From contig CACNRG010000004.1 in NCBI GenBank assembly GCA_902622805.1, positions 18,720 to 82,719 of the forward strand: a stretch of 64,000 bases of DNA. Direction: 5' to 3'. The stretch's first letter is position 1, and the number at the start of each line of letters is the position of its first letter. The stretch is from an uncultured Pelagibacteraceae bacterium. Its GTDB lineage: Bacteria > Pseudomonadota > Alphaproteobacteria > Pelagibacterales > Pelagibacteraceae. This document shows positions 42,727 to 53,736 of the stretch, piece by piece. A program made the translations under genes and the position numbers. The notes under the pieces are model-generated. The model did no database searches. It saw only the letters and a list, made by a program, of their open reading frames with translations, and was not told the DNA's origin.

Positions 42727-43714
42727 ATTTTTATTATTTTTTTTAATTTTAGTTATAAATTCTACTTATGCCTATAATGAAAATGATTTTAATAAATGGA
42801 AACTCGATTTTAAAAAACAAGCATTGAAAAATAATATTTCTGAAAATACATTTAATCTTGTCATGGTAAATGTAAGATATTTACCAAAAGTAATTGAATA
42901 TGATCGTTTTCAGCCCGAATTTTATGAAGATACAAAAACTTATATTGGAAAAAGAACATCCAAAAAAAAAGAAAAAAAAGGGATTGATTTCTACAATAAT
43001 AATAAAGATTTAATTGATTTAGTAGAAGAAGAATTTAATATCGAAAAAGAACTTTTACTTGCTCTAATGGGTATTGAGACTAATTTTGGAACATACGTAG
43101 GTAAAATGGATATTCTCTCATCATTAGCAACTTTAAGTTATGATGAAAGAAGATCTGAATTTTTTACAAATGAACTAATCACCTTATTAAAATTAATAGA
43201 AACTAAACAAATAGATCATCAAACTTTATACGGTTCATGGGCTGGGGCTTTTGGTTTTTTTCAATTTATGCCAAGCACAATAACAAATTATGCTATTGAT
43301 CATAATAAAGATGATAATATAAACCTTAAAGACAATGAAGATGCATATCCATCTGCGGCAAACTATTTAAAAAAGATTGGTTGGAAAAAAAACAACCCTT
43401 GTTTTTATCCAATTGAATTAAAAGAAAATATTCCAAAAAAATACTTAAACATTTCAGCAAAAAAACTCAAAAATAAGAAAAAAATAATTTTTTTTAAGAA
43501 ATATATTAAAAATCATTCAAAATTAAGTTTTTTAGATGAAAATTTAATCTCAGCAATCATAACCCCAGATAAAGATATTATTCCAGGTGCAGAAACACTC
43601 AATCCAGCCTATATTGTATTTGATAATTATGAAGTAATTTTAAAATGGAATAGATCTCTTAGATTTGCATTAGCCGTATGTACTTTAAAAAATAAATTTG
43701 AAAATGAAATATAG
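42713..43714 (+). CDS. Lytic murein transglycosylase (MltB/SLT_2 family)
   Basis: LLALMGIETNFGTYVGKMDILSSLATLSYDERR, YGSWAGAFGFFQFMPSTI. Confidence 0.88.
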   Translation: MKLIKFLLFFLILVINSTYAYNENDFNKWKLDFKKQALKNNISENTFNLVMVNVRYLPKVIEYDRFQPEFYEDTKTYIGKRTSKKKEKKGIDFYNNNKDLIDLVEEEFNIEKELLLALMGIETNFGTYVGKMDILSSLATLSYDERRSEFFTNELITLLKLIETKQIDHQTLYGSWAGAFGFFQFMPSTITNYAIDHNKDDNINLKDNEDAYPSAANYLKKIGWKKNNPCFYPIELKENIPKKYLNISAKKLKNKKKIIFFKKYIKNHSKLSFLDENLISAIITPDKDIIPGAETLNPAYIVFDNYEVILKWNRSLRFALAVCTLKNKFENEI

Positions 43715-44453
43715 AAATATAATTTTTATAATCTTTTTAATATTTATCATTGGTTGTGATCAGTATAATGTAAAAAAAACTAAAATTAATTTTAAACCAG
43801 AAAAGAAGTACAAAAATCTTGGTTTTTCTTTACTATATAATGAAGATTTGAATTTGAAAAAATTAGATCAAAGATCACTTGAAATATTTCATAAAAATCT
43901 TAAAGCTAAATCATTAGTAAAAATAACTAATCCTTTAAATGGTAAATCTTTAATAGCAGAAATTAAATCAAATAGAGTAAAATTCTCTAATTTTTATAAC
44001 TCAATAATCACTAATAGAATTGTTGAAGAACTAGAGATTGATCCTTCAGAACCTTATATTGAAATAATTTTGATCTCTAAAGATTCAACTTTCGTAGCTA
44101 GTAAGGCAAAAACTTTTGATGCTGAAAGAAAAGTTGCTCAAAAAGCACCTGTTGATGGAATTCAAATTAGTAGTCTGAATGAAATTACTAAAAATGAAAC
44201 TAAAAAAAAATCAATTAAAGAATTTTCATATTCTATAAAAATTGCTGATTTTTACTATAAAAAAAGTGCTTATTTAATGATTGATCGTATTAAAAATGAA
44301 ACAGGAATTAAATCTATTAAGCTAGTTGAACTTTCAAAAACAAATTACAGGGTATTATTAGGGCCTTTTAATGATATATATTCATTAAAAGAATCTTTTG
44401 AAAAAATGAATTCACTTAATTTTGAAAATTTAGAAATATTGAGCAATGTATAA
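43704..44453 (+). CDS. RlpA-like / SPOR-domain lipoprotein
   Basis: Lipobox IFIIGC, ASGxASY-replacement N-domain, C-terminal YSIKIADFYYKKSA...YRVLLGPFNDIYSLKES SPOR-like; start at second Met preferred. Confidence 0.65.
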   Translation: MKYRNIIFIIFLIFIIGCDQYNVKKTKINFKPEKKYKNLGFSLLYNEDLNLKKLDQRSLEIFHKNLKAKSLVKITNPLNGKSLIAEIKSNRVKFSNFYNSIITNRIVEELEIDPSEPYIEIILISKDSTFVASKAKTFDAERKVAQKAPVDGIQISSLNEITKNETKKKSIKEFSYSIKIADFYYKKSAYLMIDRIKNETGIKSIKLVELSKTNYRVLLGPFNDIYSLKESFEKMNSLNFENLEILSNV

Positions 44454-45597
44454 AAAATTTTATTTTTACCTTTTTTTTACATTTATTTTAATCTCTAATT
44501 CATATTCAAATATAGAAATCAAAGCAAGAACAGCAATACTTCAAGATTATCTATCAGGTGAAATTTTATATGAAAAAGATCCAGATAGATCAATATATCC
44601 TGCTTCTATGACTAAGATTATGACTTCTATAGTAGCTTTTGATTTGATTAAATCTGGAGATTTGAATTTGGAAGACAAGTTTATTGTATCTGAAAAAGCT
44701 TGGCGTTTATCCACTGCTGGTTATTCTTCAATGTTTATAATGGTTGGAGATGAAGTTTCAGTTGAAAATTTGCTAAGAGGTATAATTATTGCGTCTGGAA
44801 ATGATGCCTGTATAGCTCTTGCCGAAGGTATTGCTGGTACAGAAGAAGAGTTTGCAATTTTAATGACATCTAAGGCGAAAGAACTAGGTATGGAAAATAC
44901 TAATTTTTCAAATTCTTCCGGAATAAACGATCCAGATAATTATTCAACTGTTAAAGATATACTAAAAATGTCCAGATACTTAATTAAAGAGCATCCAGAA
45001 TTTTATGAATGGTTTGCTATTAAAGAGTTTGAATGGGATAGGACAGGGGGAGATCCCATAACACAAGGTAATAGGAATCCATTATTATACAAAAATATTG
45101 GAGCAGATGGTATTAAAACAGGTTACTTGGCTGTGGAAAGATATTCACTAGCCTCATCATTGGAAAGAAATGGTAGAAGATTAATTGCTGTAGGAAGTGG
45201 ATTTGAAACTAAAAATTCAAGATCAAGAGAAAGTACTAAACTTTTAACTTATGGACTTACAAATTTTGATTTAGTTGAAATTAATAATTCTGATAAATCC
45301 ATAGAAAAAATTGAAGTTTGGCTAGGTAAAGATGATTATGTTGATGTTTATGTAAATGAAAATATTTATAAAACTATTAAAAAAGCAAAAAAAAAATTAC
45401 TTAAAGTTTCTATTAAATATGAAGGTCCTATAGAAGCACCAATTAAAAAGGATGATAAAGTTGGTAAATTTAAAGTTGTATATGACGATGAATTAATAGC
45501 AGAATATGATCTTTTAGCCGCTAAAAATGTCGAGAAAGTAAATATATTTACTAGATTAATAAAGTCTTTGAACTATTTAATCTGGGGCGATGTCTAA
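44446..45597 (+). CDS. D-alanyl-D-alanine carboxypeptidase (PBP5/6-like)
   Basis: PASMTKIMT (SxxK), SGNDACIALAEG, GADGIKTGYL (KTG). Confidence 0.95.
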   Translation: MYKKFYFYLFFTFILISNSYSNIEIKARTAILQDYLSGEILYEKDPDRSIYPASMTKIMTSIVAFDLIKSGDLNLEDKFIVSEKAWRLSTAGYSSMFIMVGDEVSVENLLRGIIIASGNDACIALAEGIAGTEEEFAILMTSKAKELGMENTNFSNSSGINDPDNYSTVKDILKMSRYLIKEHPEFYEWFAIKEFEWDRTGGDPITQGNRNPLLYKNIGADGIKTGYLAVERYSLASSLERNGRRLIAVGSGFETKNSRSRESTKLLTYGLTNFDLVEINNSDKSIEKIEVWLGKDDYVDVYVNENIYKTIKKAKKKLLKVSIKYEGPIEAPIKKDDKVGKFKVVYDDELIAEYDLLAAKNVEKVNIFTRLIKSLNYLIWGDV

Positions 45598-46201
45598 AAA
45601 ATCTGTAATTGTTTTTGAGGGAATAGAGGGTAGTGGCAAAACTCACCATATCTCAATAGTAGCAAAATATTTAAAAAAAAAGAAAATAGATTTCATAAGA
45701 ATAAGAGAACCTGGTGGAAGTATCAATTCAGAAAAAATACGAAAACTAATCTTAAATAGAAAATCTAAATTTGATAGAATAACTGATTTACTCCTTTATC
45801 TTTCAGCAAGAAATGAAAATATTCAATTATTAAAGAAATTTTATAAAAAAAAGGTTATTTTAATAGATAGATTTATTGATTCTACAATAGCGTATCAACA
45901 TTATGGTTTTGGAGTTGATATTAGATTAATTAATTTTATTAATAATTTTATTTTAAAAAATTTTAAAGTCGATTACACATTTTTAAATATAGTAAATAAT
46001 AAAAATATGATTAAAAGATTAAAAATTAGAAAGTCTCTTAATAGATATGACAAATTCAACAAAAATTTTTACCAGAAAGTACAAAAAGGTTTTTTAAAAA
46101 TAGCAAGAAAAAATAAGAGAAAATATAAAATTATTGATTCAAATCTAGAAATTAAACATAATCAAAAAAAAATTATTCAGATAATAGATAAATTATTATG
46201 A
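45590..46201 (+). CDS. tmk: Thymidylate kinase
   Basis: VFEGIEGSGKTHHI, REPGGS, ILIDRFIDSTIAYQHYGFG. Confidence 0.93.
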   Translation: MSKKSVIVFEGIEGSGKTHHISIVAKYLKKKKIDFIRIREPGGSINSEKIRKLILNRKSKFDRITDLLLYLSARNENIQLLKKFYKKKVILIDRFIDSTIAYQHYGFGVDIRLINFINNFILKNFKVDYTFLNIVNNKNMIKRLKIRKSLNRYDKFNKNFYQKVQKGFLKIARKNKRKYKIIDSNLEIKHNQKKIIQIIDKLL

Positions 46202-47130
46202 ATAATCTAGAACCTTTCACTCAGACTAAACTTTATAATTTAGACTCGTATTTAAATGAATTAATAAAATTGTATAAAAAAAATATTTATCCAAATAAAA
46301 TTTTATTAAGTGGTCAAAAAGGTATTGGTAAATCAACCTTAGCTCTTCATTTTATAAACTATGTATTAACTTTAGATGAAGAATATAAATATGACATTCA
46401 AAATTTTAATATAAACATTGATAGTCCAGAATTTAAAACAATAAAAAATAAATCTAACACTAATTTATTAATAGTGGATGCTATTGATGATAAAAAGATA
46501 ATTGATATAAATCAAATAAGAGAACTTATAATTAATTTAAATAAGTCATCATTTAATAATAAACCACGATTTGTTTTGATCGATAATATTGAATTATTGA
46601 ACAAAAATTCAATCAATGCTTTATTAAAAATATTAGAAGAACCAAATGAAAATATTTATTTTATATTAATTCACAATAATCGAAAAATTTTATCTACTTT
46701 ATTATCAAGATGTATAAATTTTAAAATTAATCTATCAAATAAAGAATATTTACAAATTTCTAATCAGCTTTTAAATAACGATATAAACAACATAATTAGT
46801 AGTGATTTAATAAATTACTATTTTACTCCAGGTGAAATTTATCAATTATTCAAATTTTCTTCACAAAATAACTTTGATTTATCTAATATTAAACTAAAAA
46901 ATTTCCTTAAAATTTTAATAGAAGATGGTCATTACAAAAAAAATAATTTTATCAATGATATGATGTATAATTTTATAGAATTCTATTTTAGAAAATTAAA
47001 TTTATCTTTTTCAAATATAGTTTATGAAAAATACAGTTATTTTGTTAAAAAAATATTTGATACAAAAACATTTAATCTTGATAAAGAATCCTTGTTTATG
47101 GAATTCAATGAGGAAATTTTAAATGACTAA
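46198..47130 (+). CDS. holB: DNA polymerase III delta' subunit
   Basis: LLSGQKGIGKSTLALHF, RFVLIDNIELLNKNSINALLKILEEPNEN, between tmk and metG. Confidence 0.88.
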   Translation: MNNLEPFTQTKLYNLDSYLNELIKLYKKNIYPNKILLSGQKGIGKSTLALHFINYVLTLDEEYKYDIQNFNINIDSPEFKTIKNKSNTNLLIVDAIDDKKIIDINQIRELIINLNKSSFNNKPRFVLIDNIELLNKNSINALLKILEEPNENIYFILIHNNRKILSTLLSRCINFKINLSNKEYLQISNQLLNNDINNIISSDLINYYFTPGEIYQLFKFSSQNNFDLSNIKLKNFLKILIEDGHYKKNNFINDMMYNFIEFYFRKLNLSFSNIVYEKYSYFVKKIFDTKTFNLDKESLFMEFNEEILND

Positions 47131-48664
47131 AAATTTTTACATTACAACTCCAATATATTATCCATCAGCAAAACCACATATGGGTCACGCATATTCAAGT
47201 ATCATCGCTGATTTTTTTGCAAGATTTAAAAAGATAGATGGTTATGATGTGAATTTTCTAACAGGCACTGATGAACATGGTTTAAAGATTCAAAGAGCTG
47301 CAGAAAAAGCAGGTCTTGAAACATTGAAATTTTGTGACGACATTAGTGAAACATTTAGAAACTTATCAAAAACTCTTAACTTAACAAATACAGATTTTAT
47401 AAGAACAACTGAGGAACGACATAAAAAATCAGTTCAGAATTTATGGAAAGAATTACTTCAAAATGATGATATTTATTTATCCAAATATTCTGGTTGGTAT
47501 TCTGTTTCTGATGAAGCATTTTATAATGATGAAGAAATTGAAGAATTAGATGGTAACAAAATATCAAAATCTTCAAAATCTCCAGTAGAGTGGTTGGATG
47601 AAGAATCTTATTTTTTTAAACTATCAAAGTGGGAAAAACCTTTATTAAATTACTACGAAAATAATCCTGATTTTATTGCTCCGAAAGCTAGAAGAAATGA
47701 AGTTATAAGTTTTGTTAAAAGAGGATTAAAAGATTTATCTATAAGTAGAAAAAGTTTTTCATGGGGCATACAAGTGCCAAATAATGATGAGCACGTAATT
47801 TATGTATGGTTAGATGCATTAACAAACTATATCAGTGCATTAAATTACCCAGATAAAGATGATGCACTGTATAAAAAATTTTGGCCTGCAAATATTCATT
47901 TAATTGGTAAAGATATATTAAGATTTCATGCTATATATTGGCCAGCGTTTTTATTAGCTGCCAAATTACCTTTACCAAAAAAAATTTATGGCCATGGATG
48001 GATATTATCTGGAGAAGAAAAAATGTCCAAATCTAAAGGCAATATTTTAGATCCCATTGAAATAATAAATCAATATGGTTTGGATCCTTTAAGATATTAT
48101 TTAATTAAAGAAGTTTCTTTTGGTAATGATGGAAATATATCACAGAAAAGATTAGAAGATTGTATTAACAGTGATTTAGCAAATAATTTTGGAAATTTGT
48201 GTCAAAGAGTAACCACGTTTGCTTTAAGTAATTGTGAAGGCAAAATACCTAATCCTATTGAATTCAATAGTGATGATTTAAAAATTTTAAATAAATTTAG
48301 TGGTAATTTAAATTACATTAGAAATAAAATTGATGAATTAGATTTAAATTTTTATATTGAATTCATTGTAAACTCTTTATTTGAATCAAATAAATACTTT
48401 AATGATCAAGAACCTTGGAAAAAAAAAGATGATATTAAAAGATTAAACACAATTGTTTACACAACGCTTGAAATAGTTAGAAAAATAAGTTTTATGCTTT
48501 ATCCAATTATTCCCCAGTCTTCATTAAATGCTTTAAAAATTTTTTCAATTAATGAAGATCAAATAGATTTTTCATCAATAAATGATCATAATTATCTTAA
48601 AAGTGGAGACAGGATTAATAAAATAGATATATTATTTAAAAAAATTGAAAAAAAAAATGATTGA
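47123..48664 (+). CDS. metG: Methionyl-tRNA synthetase
   Basis: [47 protein letters not shown]. Confidence 0.97.
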   Translation: MTKNFYITTPIYYPSAKPHMGHAYSSIIADFFARFKKIDGYDVNFLTGTDEHGLKIQRAAEKAGLETLKFCDDISETFRNLSKTLNLTNTDFIRTTEERHKKSVQNLWKELLQNDDIYLSKYSGWYSVSDEAFYNDEEIEELDGNKISKSSKSPVEWLDEESYFFKLSKWEKPLLNYYENNPDFIAPKARRNEVISFVKRGLKDLSISRKSFSWGIQVPNNDEHVIYVWLDALTNYISALNYPDKDDALYKKFWPANIHLIGKDILRFHAIYWPAFLLAAKLPLPKKIYGHGWILSGEEKMSKSKGNILDPIEIINQYGLDPLRYYLIKEVSFGNDGNISQKRLEDCINSDLANNFGNLCQRVTTFALSNCEGKIPNPIEFNSDDLKILNKFSGNLNYIRNKIDELDLNFYIEFIVNSLFESNKYFNDQEPWKKKDDIKRLNTIVYTTLEIVRKISFMLYPIIPQSSLNALKIFSINEDQIDFSSINDHNYLKSGDRINKIDILFKKIEKKND

Positions 48665-49415
48665 TTCACATTGCCATCTAGATCATGAGCCCCTCTTTGA
48701 AAATATAGATGAGATTTTAAAGAGATCTAAAGATGCTGGTATTAAAAAATTACTGACAATTTGCACTACTTTAGAGAGCTTTAATAAGATTAAACATTTA
48801 GTAAAAAAGGATGAAATAATTTTTGGAACTTATGGTATTCATCCTCATGAAGCTAAAAATGATAAAGTTACTTCAGATTTAATTATTAAAGAAGTCAAAC
48901 AAACAAAAAAGATTATTGGTGTAGGGGAAACAGGTTTAGATTTTTATTACAATAATAGCGATAAATACGATCAAATTATAAGCTTTGAAGAACATATAAA
49001 TGCATCAATTGAACTAAATATACCTTTAATTATTCACTCAAGAAATGCAGAACAAGAAACTCTTGAAATATTGAATAAGTACAAAAATAGTAAATTAAAA
49101 ATTTTGATGCACTGTTTTACTGGATCAAAAAATTTTGCTGAAAATTTGATGGCTTTAGAAGCTTATTTTTCAGCAAGTGGAATTATTACATTTAAAAATT
49201 CATTAGAATTACAAGAAACTTTTAAATTTATCCCTTTAAATAAAATTCTTATTGAAACAGATAGCCCATATTTAGCACCAGTTCCTAATAGAGGTAAAAA
49301 AAATGAACCATCATTTGTAAAATATACAGCCCAAAAGCTTGCTGATATTAAAAAAATTTCTAACCTAGAATTAATCAAACATACAACTTCTAATTTTAAT
49401 AATTTGTTTTTTTGA
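48657..49415 (+). CDS. TatD family hydrolase
   Basis: MIDSHCHLDHE, GIHPHEA, GETGLDFYY, IETDSPYLAPVPNRGKKNEPSFV; start placed at MIDSHCH. Confidence 0.94.
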   Translation: MIDSHCHLDHEPLFENIDEILKRSKDAGIKKLLTICTTLESFNKIKHLVKKDEIIFGTYGIHPHEAKNDKVTSDLIIKEVKQTKKIIGVGETGLDFYYNNSDKYDQIISFEEHINASIELNIPLIIHSRNAEQETLEILNKYKNSKLKILMHCFTGSKNFAENLMALEAYFSASGIITFKNSLELQETFKFIPLNKILIETDSPYLAPVPNRGKKNEPSFVKYTAQKLADIKKISNLELIKHTTSNFNNLFF

Positions 49416-50185
49416 TGAAGTTTGTAATTTTAGGTTGTGGAAGCTCAATGGGTGTACCAAGACCTGATGGAAATTTTGGAAAATGCAATCCAAAAAATAA
49501 TAAAAATTATCGAACAAGATGTTCTGCTTTGATACAAACAAAAACTGAAACAGTTTTAATTGATACATCTCCAGACTTAAGACAACAATTGATTAAAAAT
49601 AAGATAAAAAAAATTGATAAAGTTTTTTATTCTCATTTACATGCTGATCAAACTCATGGAATTAATGATTTAAGAGTTTTTTATATTCAAAATAAAAAAA
49701 CCATACCTGTATATGCAGATCATCCTACTAGAAAATATTTGTTAAATACTTTCAGATATATTTTTGTTGGTAATAGTAAAGAGTATCCAGCAACACTAAA
49801 ATTAAATTCTTTAAGTAAAAATTTAACTATACTGGATGGTAAAAAAAAATTAAAAGTAAATTCAATCAAAGTAAAACATGGTAATGTAAATAGTATTTGC
49901 TACATTATTGATAAGAAAATAGCTTATATTAGCGATATAAGTGATTTCTCAAAAAAAGATTTTAGACATTTAAAAAACCTTAAATATTTAATTATTGATT
50001 GCTTATGGTTAAAATATCATCCTTCACATTTAAATTTAGAAAATACTCTTAAATATATAAGGTTATTCAAGCCTAAAAAGGCTGTATTAACTAATCTTCA
50101 TTCTGATTTAGATTATGATTTTTTAAAAAAAACGTTACCTAATAATATAATACCAGCATTTGATGGATTGACTATAAAATTATAA
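49412..50185 (+). CDS. MBL-fold metallo-hydrolase (PhnP-like)
   Basis: LGCGSSMGVPRPDGNFGKC, LIDTSPDLRQQL, SHLHADQTHGINDLR. Confidence 0.88.
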   Translation: MMKFVILGCGSSMGVPRPDGNFGKCNPKNNKNYRTRCSALIQTKTETVLIDTSPDLRQQLIKNKIKKIDKVFYSHLHADQTHGINDLRVFYIQNKKTIPVYADHPTRKYLLNTFRYIFVGNSKEYPATLKLNSLSKNLTILDGKKKLKVNSIKVKHGNVNSICYIIDKKIAYISDISDFSKKDFRHLKNLKYLIIDCLWLKYHPSHLNLENTLKYIRLFKPKKAVLTNLHSDLDYDFLKKTLPNNIIPAFDGLTIKL

Positions 50186-50722
50186 AATCTCTTCAATTTT
50201 ATATAATATTTTTTTCGACATGGGTTTTGTAAAAGAAGAAAATGTATCTTCAATTTTTCCCTCTTTATTAATAAGAATTTTGTGAAAATTCCATTTGGGA
50301 ATAGCTGATTTACCATGATTTTCTTTTGCCCATTTGAAAATTTCATGAGCATTTTCGCCTTTAACTTCTGTTATAGTTGTTAATGGAAAGTTAATGTTGA
50401 AATTTACTTCACAAAATTCTTTTATATCTGCATTGTTATTTTTTTCTTGATTAAATGAATTAGATGGAACTCCAAGAACTATCAAACCTTTTTCTTTATA
50501 TAGATCCCACAACTCCTGTAATTCATCATATTGTTTTGTAAAACCACAATAACTTGCTGTATTTACAACTAAGATAACTTTATTTTTGTATTCTTTAAAA
50601 TTTATTGTCTCACCACTTATGCTTTCTATACTGAAATTATAAATTTTTTTTTCGTAGTTAGCGGTAGCTGAAGTTTTAAAAAGAAACATTACTATAGATA
50701 ATATAAATATTAATTTTCTCAT
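50180..50722 (-). CDS. Glutathione peroxidase family protein (Cys type, signal peptide)
   Basis: ILVVNTASYCGFTKQYDELQELW, GVPSNSF, KWNFHKILI; N-terminal hydrophobic signal. Confidence 0.93.
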   Translation of the reverse strand: MRKLIFILSIVMFLFKTSATANYEKKIYNFSIESISGETINFKEYKNKVILVVNTASYCGFTKQYDELQELWDLYKEKGLIVLGVPSNSFNQEKNNNADIKEFCEVNFNINFPLTTITEVKGENAHEIFKWAKENHGKSAIPKWNFHKILINKEGKIEDTFSSFTKPMSKKILYKIEEIL

Positions 50723-51900
50723 TTGTTAGGTTTATTTGGGGTAAGTAATATCAAAAAGTAACCAAATAAAGTGGATAATAAGGACCCAGTTAATACCCCA
50801 ATTTTTACACCATCCATATATTGCATGTTTTCTGCAAAAGCTAAATTTCCAACAAACAAACTCATTGTAAAACCAATCCCAGTAAGAACTCCCACGCCAT
50901 AAAAATTATACCAACTTGTGTCGTTTGGCATTTGAGCTACTTTTAACTTTATAGATATATAAGAAAATAAGAAAACTCCCAATTGTTTACCTAAGAATAG
51001 TCCTAACACGATACCAAGAGGAACCTTATCTAATAACGAGGCAAAAGATAATCCTTCCAAAGATACCCCGGCATTTGCAAATGCAAATAAAGGCATTATT
51101 CCGAAAGCAACATATGGACTAATTCCATGTTCTATTTTTATTAATAAAGAAAAATCTTTTTCTTTTTTTCTATGAGGTATTGTCATAGCCAACAAAACAC
51201 CAGCAATAGTAGCATGGATACCAGAGTTATGAGTAAAATCCCAAAGGAAAAGTCCAACAATTAAATAAGGTAGAAAATTTTTAATATTAAATTTGTTAAT
51301 TAATAATAAAATAATAAAAGCTAATAACATTAAAGTTAAGTACTTAATACTTAAATCTCCAGAGTAGAATAGCGCAATAATTACTATGGCCCCTAAATCA
51401 TCAATAATAGCTAATGCAGTTAAAAATACTTTTAAAGATAAAGGAACTCTTTTACCTAACAAAGATAAGACTCCTAAAGAAAATGCAATATCCGTAGCAG
51501 ACGGAATTGCCCATCCATTCATAGTTTCACTATCTCCTAAATTTATAAAAACATAAAATAATGCTGGAACTAACATACCTCCCACAGCAGCTATTATTGG
51601 TAATAAGGCTTGTTTAATATTAGAGAGTTCGCCTTGCAAAAACTCTCTTTTAATTTCTAAAGTAACAAAAAAAAAGAAAATTGCCATTAAGGCATCATTA
51701 ATCCAATGTAATACAGATAATTTTAATCCAAAATTATTTACTCCTATAAATAAATATTTATTTAAAGAAGCGAAGTATAATTCTGCTAAATCGGAGTTAC
51801 TTATAATCAATGCTATTATTGCAGCAAATAATAATACAAGTCCACTTGCAGCCTCTAGTTTAAAGAACCATTTAAAGGGTTTCGAAATATGTATTAACAT
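50719..51900 (-). CDS. nhaA: Na+/H+ antiporter NhaA
   Basis: ALMAIFFFFVTLEIKREFLQGEL, GWAIPSATDIAFSLGVL, AIIDDLGAIVIIALFYS, GIGFTMSLFV. Confidence 0.96.
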   Translation of the reverse strand: MLIHISKPFKWFFKLEAASGLVLLFAAIIALIISNSDLAELYFASLNKYLFIGVNNFGLKLSVLHWINDALMAIFFFFVTLEIKREFLQGELSNIKQALLPIIAAVGGMLVPALFYVFINLGDSETMNGWAIPSATDIAFSLGVLSLLGKRVPLSLKVFLTALAIIDDLGAIVIIALFYSGDLSIKYLTLMLLAFIILLLINKFNIKNFLPYLIVGLFLWDFTHNSGIHATIAGVLLAMTIPHRKKEKDFSLLIKIEHGISPYVAFGIMPLFAFANAGVSLEGLSFASLLDKVPLGIVLGLFLGKQLGVFLFSYISIKLKVAQMPNDTSWYNFYGVGVLTGIGFTMSLFVGNLAFAENMQYMDGVKIGVLTGSLLSTLFGYFLILLTPNKPNK

Positions 51901-51903
51901 CTT

Positions 51904-52407
51904 TTAAATAAATAAATTTTTTAAAAATAAATAAATATCTTTTATAGTTTCAAATAGATTATACAAGATTATTTCAAGATCTGGAAAAATTACGCTAAGT
52001 GGAGATTTGAATGTATCTAATAATATAATTAATGAGGCAAAAGAAATTATTAATACTAAAAAATAAGATAAAAATTTACTTAAATTAAATGAACTTTTTT
52101 TATTTTTTAATTTTTTATTTAAATCATTTTCTTTTTTAATAGTATCATTATGAGTTGTTGGAATATTTTTTAAATCTTTTTCTTCTTTTTCAGAAGGTAT
52201 TTTATTATCAGTTTCTTTTTTATTTTTATCAATAAGATTATCAATTTTAGATATTTTAGTGGGTGGTTGTTCAGATGCTTTTTTTATTTCAGGCGTATAA
52301 AACCAGACATGATTACATGAACCACATTGAATAGTTCTTCCATTTTCTGGAATTAATGAAGAATCAACTTCAAATTTTTTTTTACAATTAATGCAAGTAA
52401 TAATCAT
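51904..52407 (-). CDS. Zinc-ribbon (MJ0042-type) domain membrane protein
   Basis: MIITCINCKKKFEVDSSLIPENGRTIQCGSCNHVW, low-complexity linker, one TM. Confidence 0.8.
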   Translation of the reverse strand: MIITCINCKKKFEVDSSLIPENGRTIQCGSCNHVWFYTPEIKKASEQPPTKISKIDNLIDKNKKETDNKIPSEKEEKDLKNIPTTHNDTIKKENDLNKKLKNKKSSFNLSKFLSYFLVLIISFASLIILLDTFKSPLSVIFPDLEIILYNLFETIKDIYLFLKNLFI

Positions 52408-52498
52408 TATTTTTTATAACATATTCTTTAATATACTCTTTTATTAATTAATCTTTATACTTTGCAATAATTAATAAGTGCTGTATTAGTACAATTTC

Positions 52499-52575
<77 letters not shown>

Positions 52576-52581
52576 TTTAAT

Positions 52582-53550
52582 ATGAAAATTTTAAAAATAT
52601 TTTACAGAAAATTATATTTTTTTTTATCTCTCTTAAGATATTTATATAAAGATTACATATTCCTCTTTTCTTTAAAAAAGAATAATCAAGATATTATTCT
52701 TGCAAATGTGATGAAATATAGTTCTCGACTAGAGAAATCAATTAACAGTAAAAAATTTGTTACTGGACGAGGTCTAGAATTATCTTCTAAGTTAATCAAG
52801 AAATTAGACCAAGCTTTTAAAAACAAGATGATAAATAATCAAATTTTATTTTCATTAGTTGTTTTAAAAAAATATGTTTTTTTACAAACTAATAATACTG
52901 ATAAGAATACAAAATTATTAAATGAATATAAATTATTTCTTAAAAAAAATAAATTGAATGAAGCAACTATTAATGATTATAAATCTAGAAAGTTACCTTA
53001 CAATAAAACAAAAAATATAAAATCATTTTCTGAATTAAATAAATTAAGAAGAAGCGTAAGATATTTTTCTACAAAAAAAGTAAACTTAAAAGATATTTAT
53101 AAAGCACTTGAAATATCACAAAATACACCTTCTGTTTGTAATAGACAAGGGTGGAAAGTTTTTTTATTTAATAAAAAGAAAGATATAGATTTTTTTAGAA
53201 CAATTCACAAAGGATTTTCAGATAAAAAAAATCAGCCTTTAAATTGTTTAATTTTGATCACATTTAATAAAAATTTTTTTGAGTACCCAATTGAGAGAAA
53301 TCAGGGTTATACAGATTCTGGACTATTCAGTATGTCTTTAGTTTATGCACTAGCGGATATGGGCTATGCTACTTGCACATTAAACATTAATAATTTAACT
53401 CACAAAAATGAATATTTATTAAGAAAGAGATTTTCAATTTCAAAAAATTTATCTCTAGTAATGTTTATTGCAGTCGGTCATTATTTGAAACTTAATATCA
53501 CACCAGTATCTGTTAAAAATAAAGTTAAAGATTTTGTAATTAAAAAATGA
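52582..53550 (+). CDS. Nitroreductase family protein with long N-terminal extension
   Basis: LRRSVRYFSTKKVNLKDIYKALEISQNTPSVCNRQGWKVFLF and LVYALADMGYATCTLNI; about 150 aa precede the domain. Confidence 0.8.
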   Translation: MKILKIFYRKLYFFLSLLRYLYKDYIFLFSLKKNNQDIILANVMKYSSRLEKSINSKKFVTGRGLELSSKLIKKLDQAFKNKMINNQILFSLVVLKKYVFLQTNNTDKNTKLLNEYKLFLKKNKLNEATINDYKSRKLPYNKTKNIKSFSELNKLRRSVRYFSTKKVNLKDIYKALEISQNTPSVCNRQGWKVFLFNKKKDIDFFRTIHKGFSDKKNQPLNCLILITFNKNFFEYPIERNQGYTDSGLFSMSLVYALADMGYATCTLNINNLTHKNEYLLRKRFSISKNLSLVMFIAVGHYLKLNITPVSVKNKVKDFVIKK

Positions 53551-53736
53551 AATTTTTTTCAATAATTGTAAAAACTATCGTATATTCTTTAGTTCAAGCA
53601 TAAAATTAGGTTAATATTAGCTATAGATTAATTTAATATTTTCTAGTATCACCAAATATATTCAATTTAATATGATTTAATTTAATAAGATTTGGAACTA
53701 AAATTAATGTTTTTGATCTTACTAATCCGATCTTTT

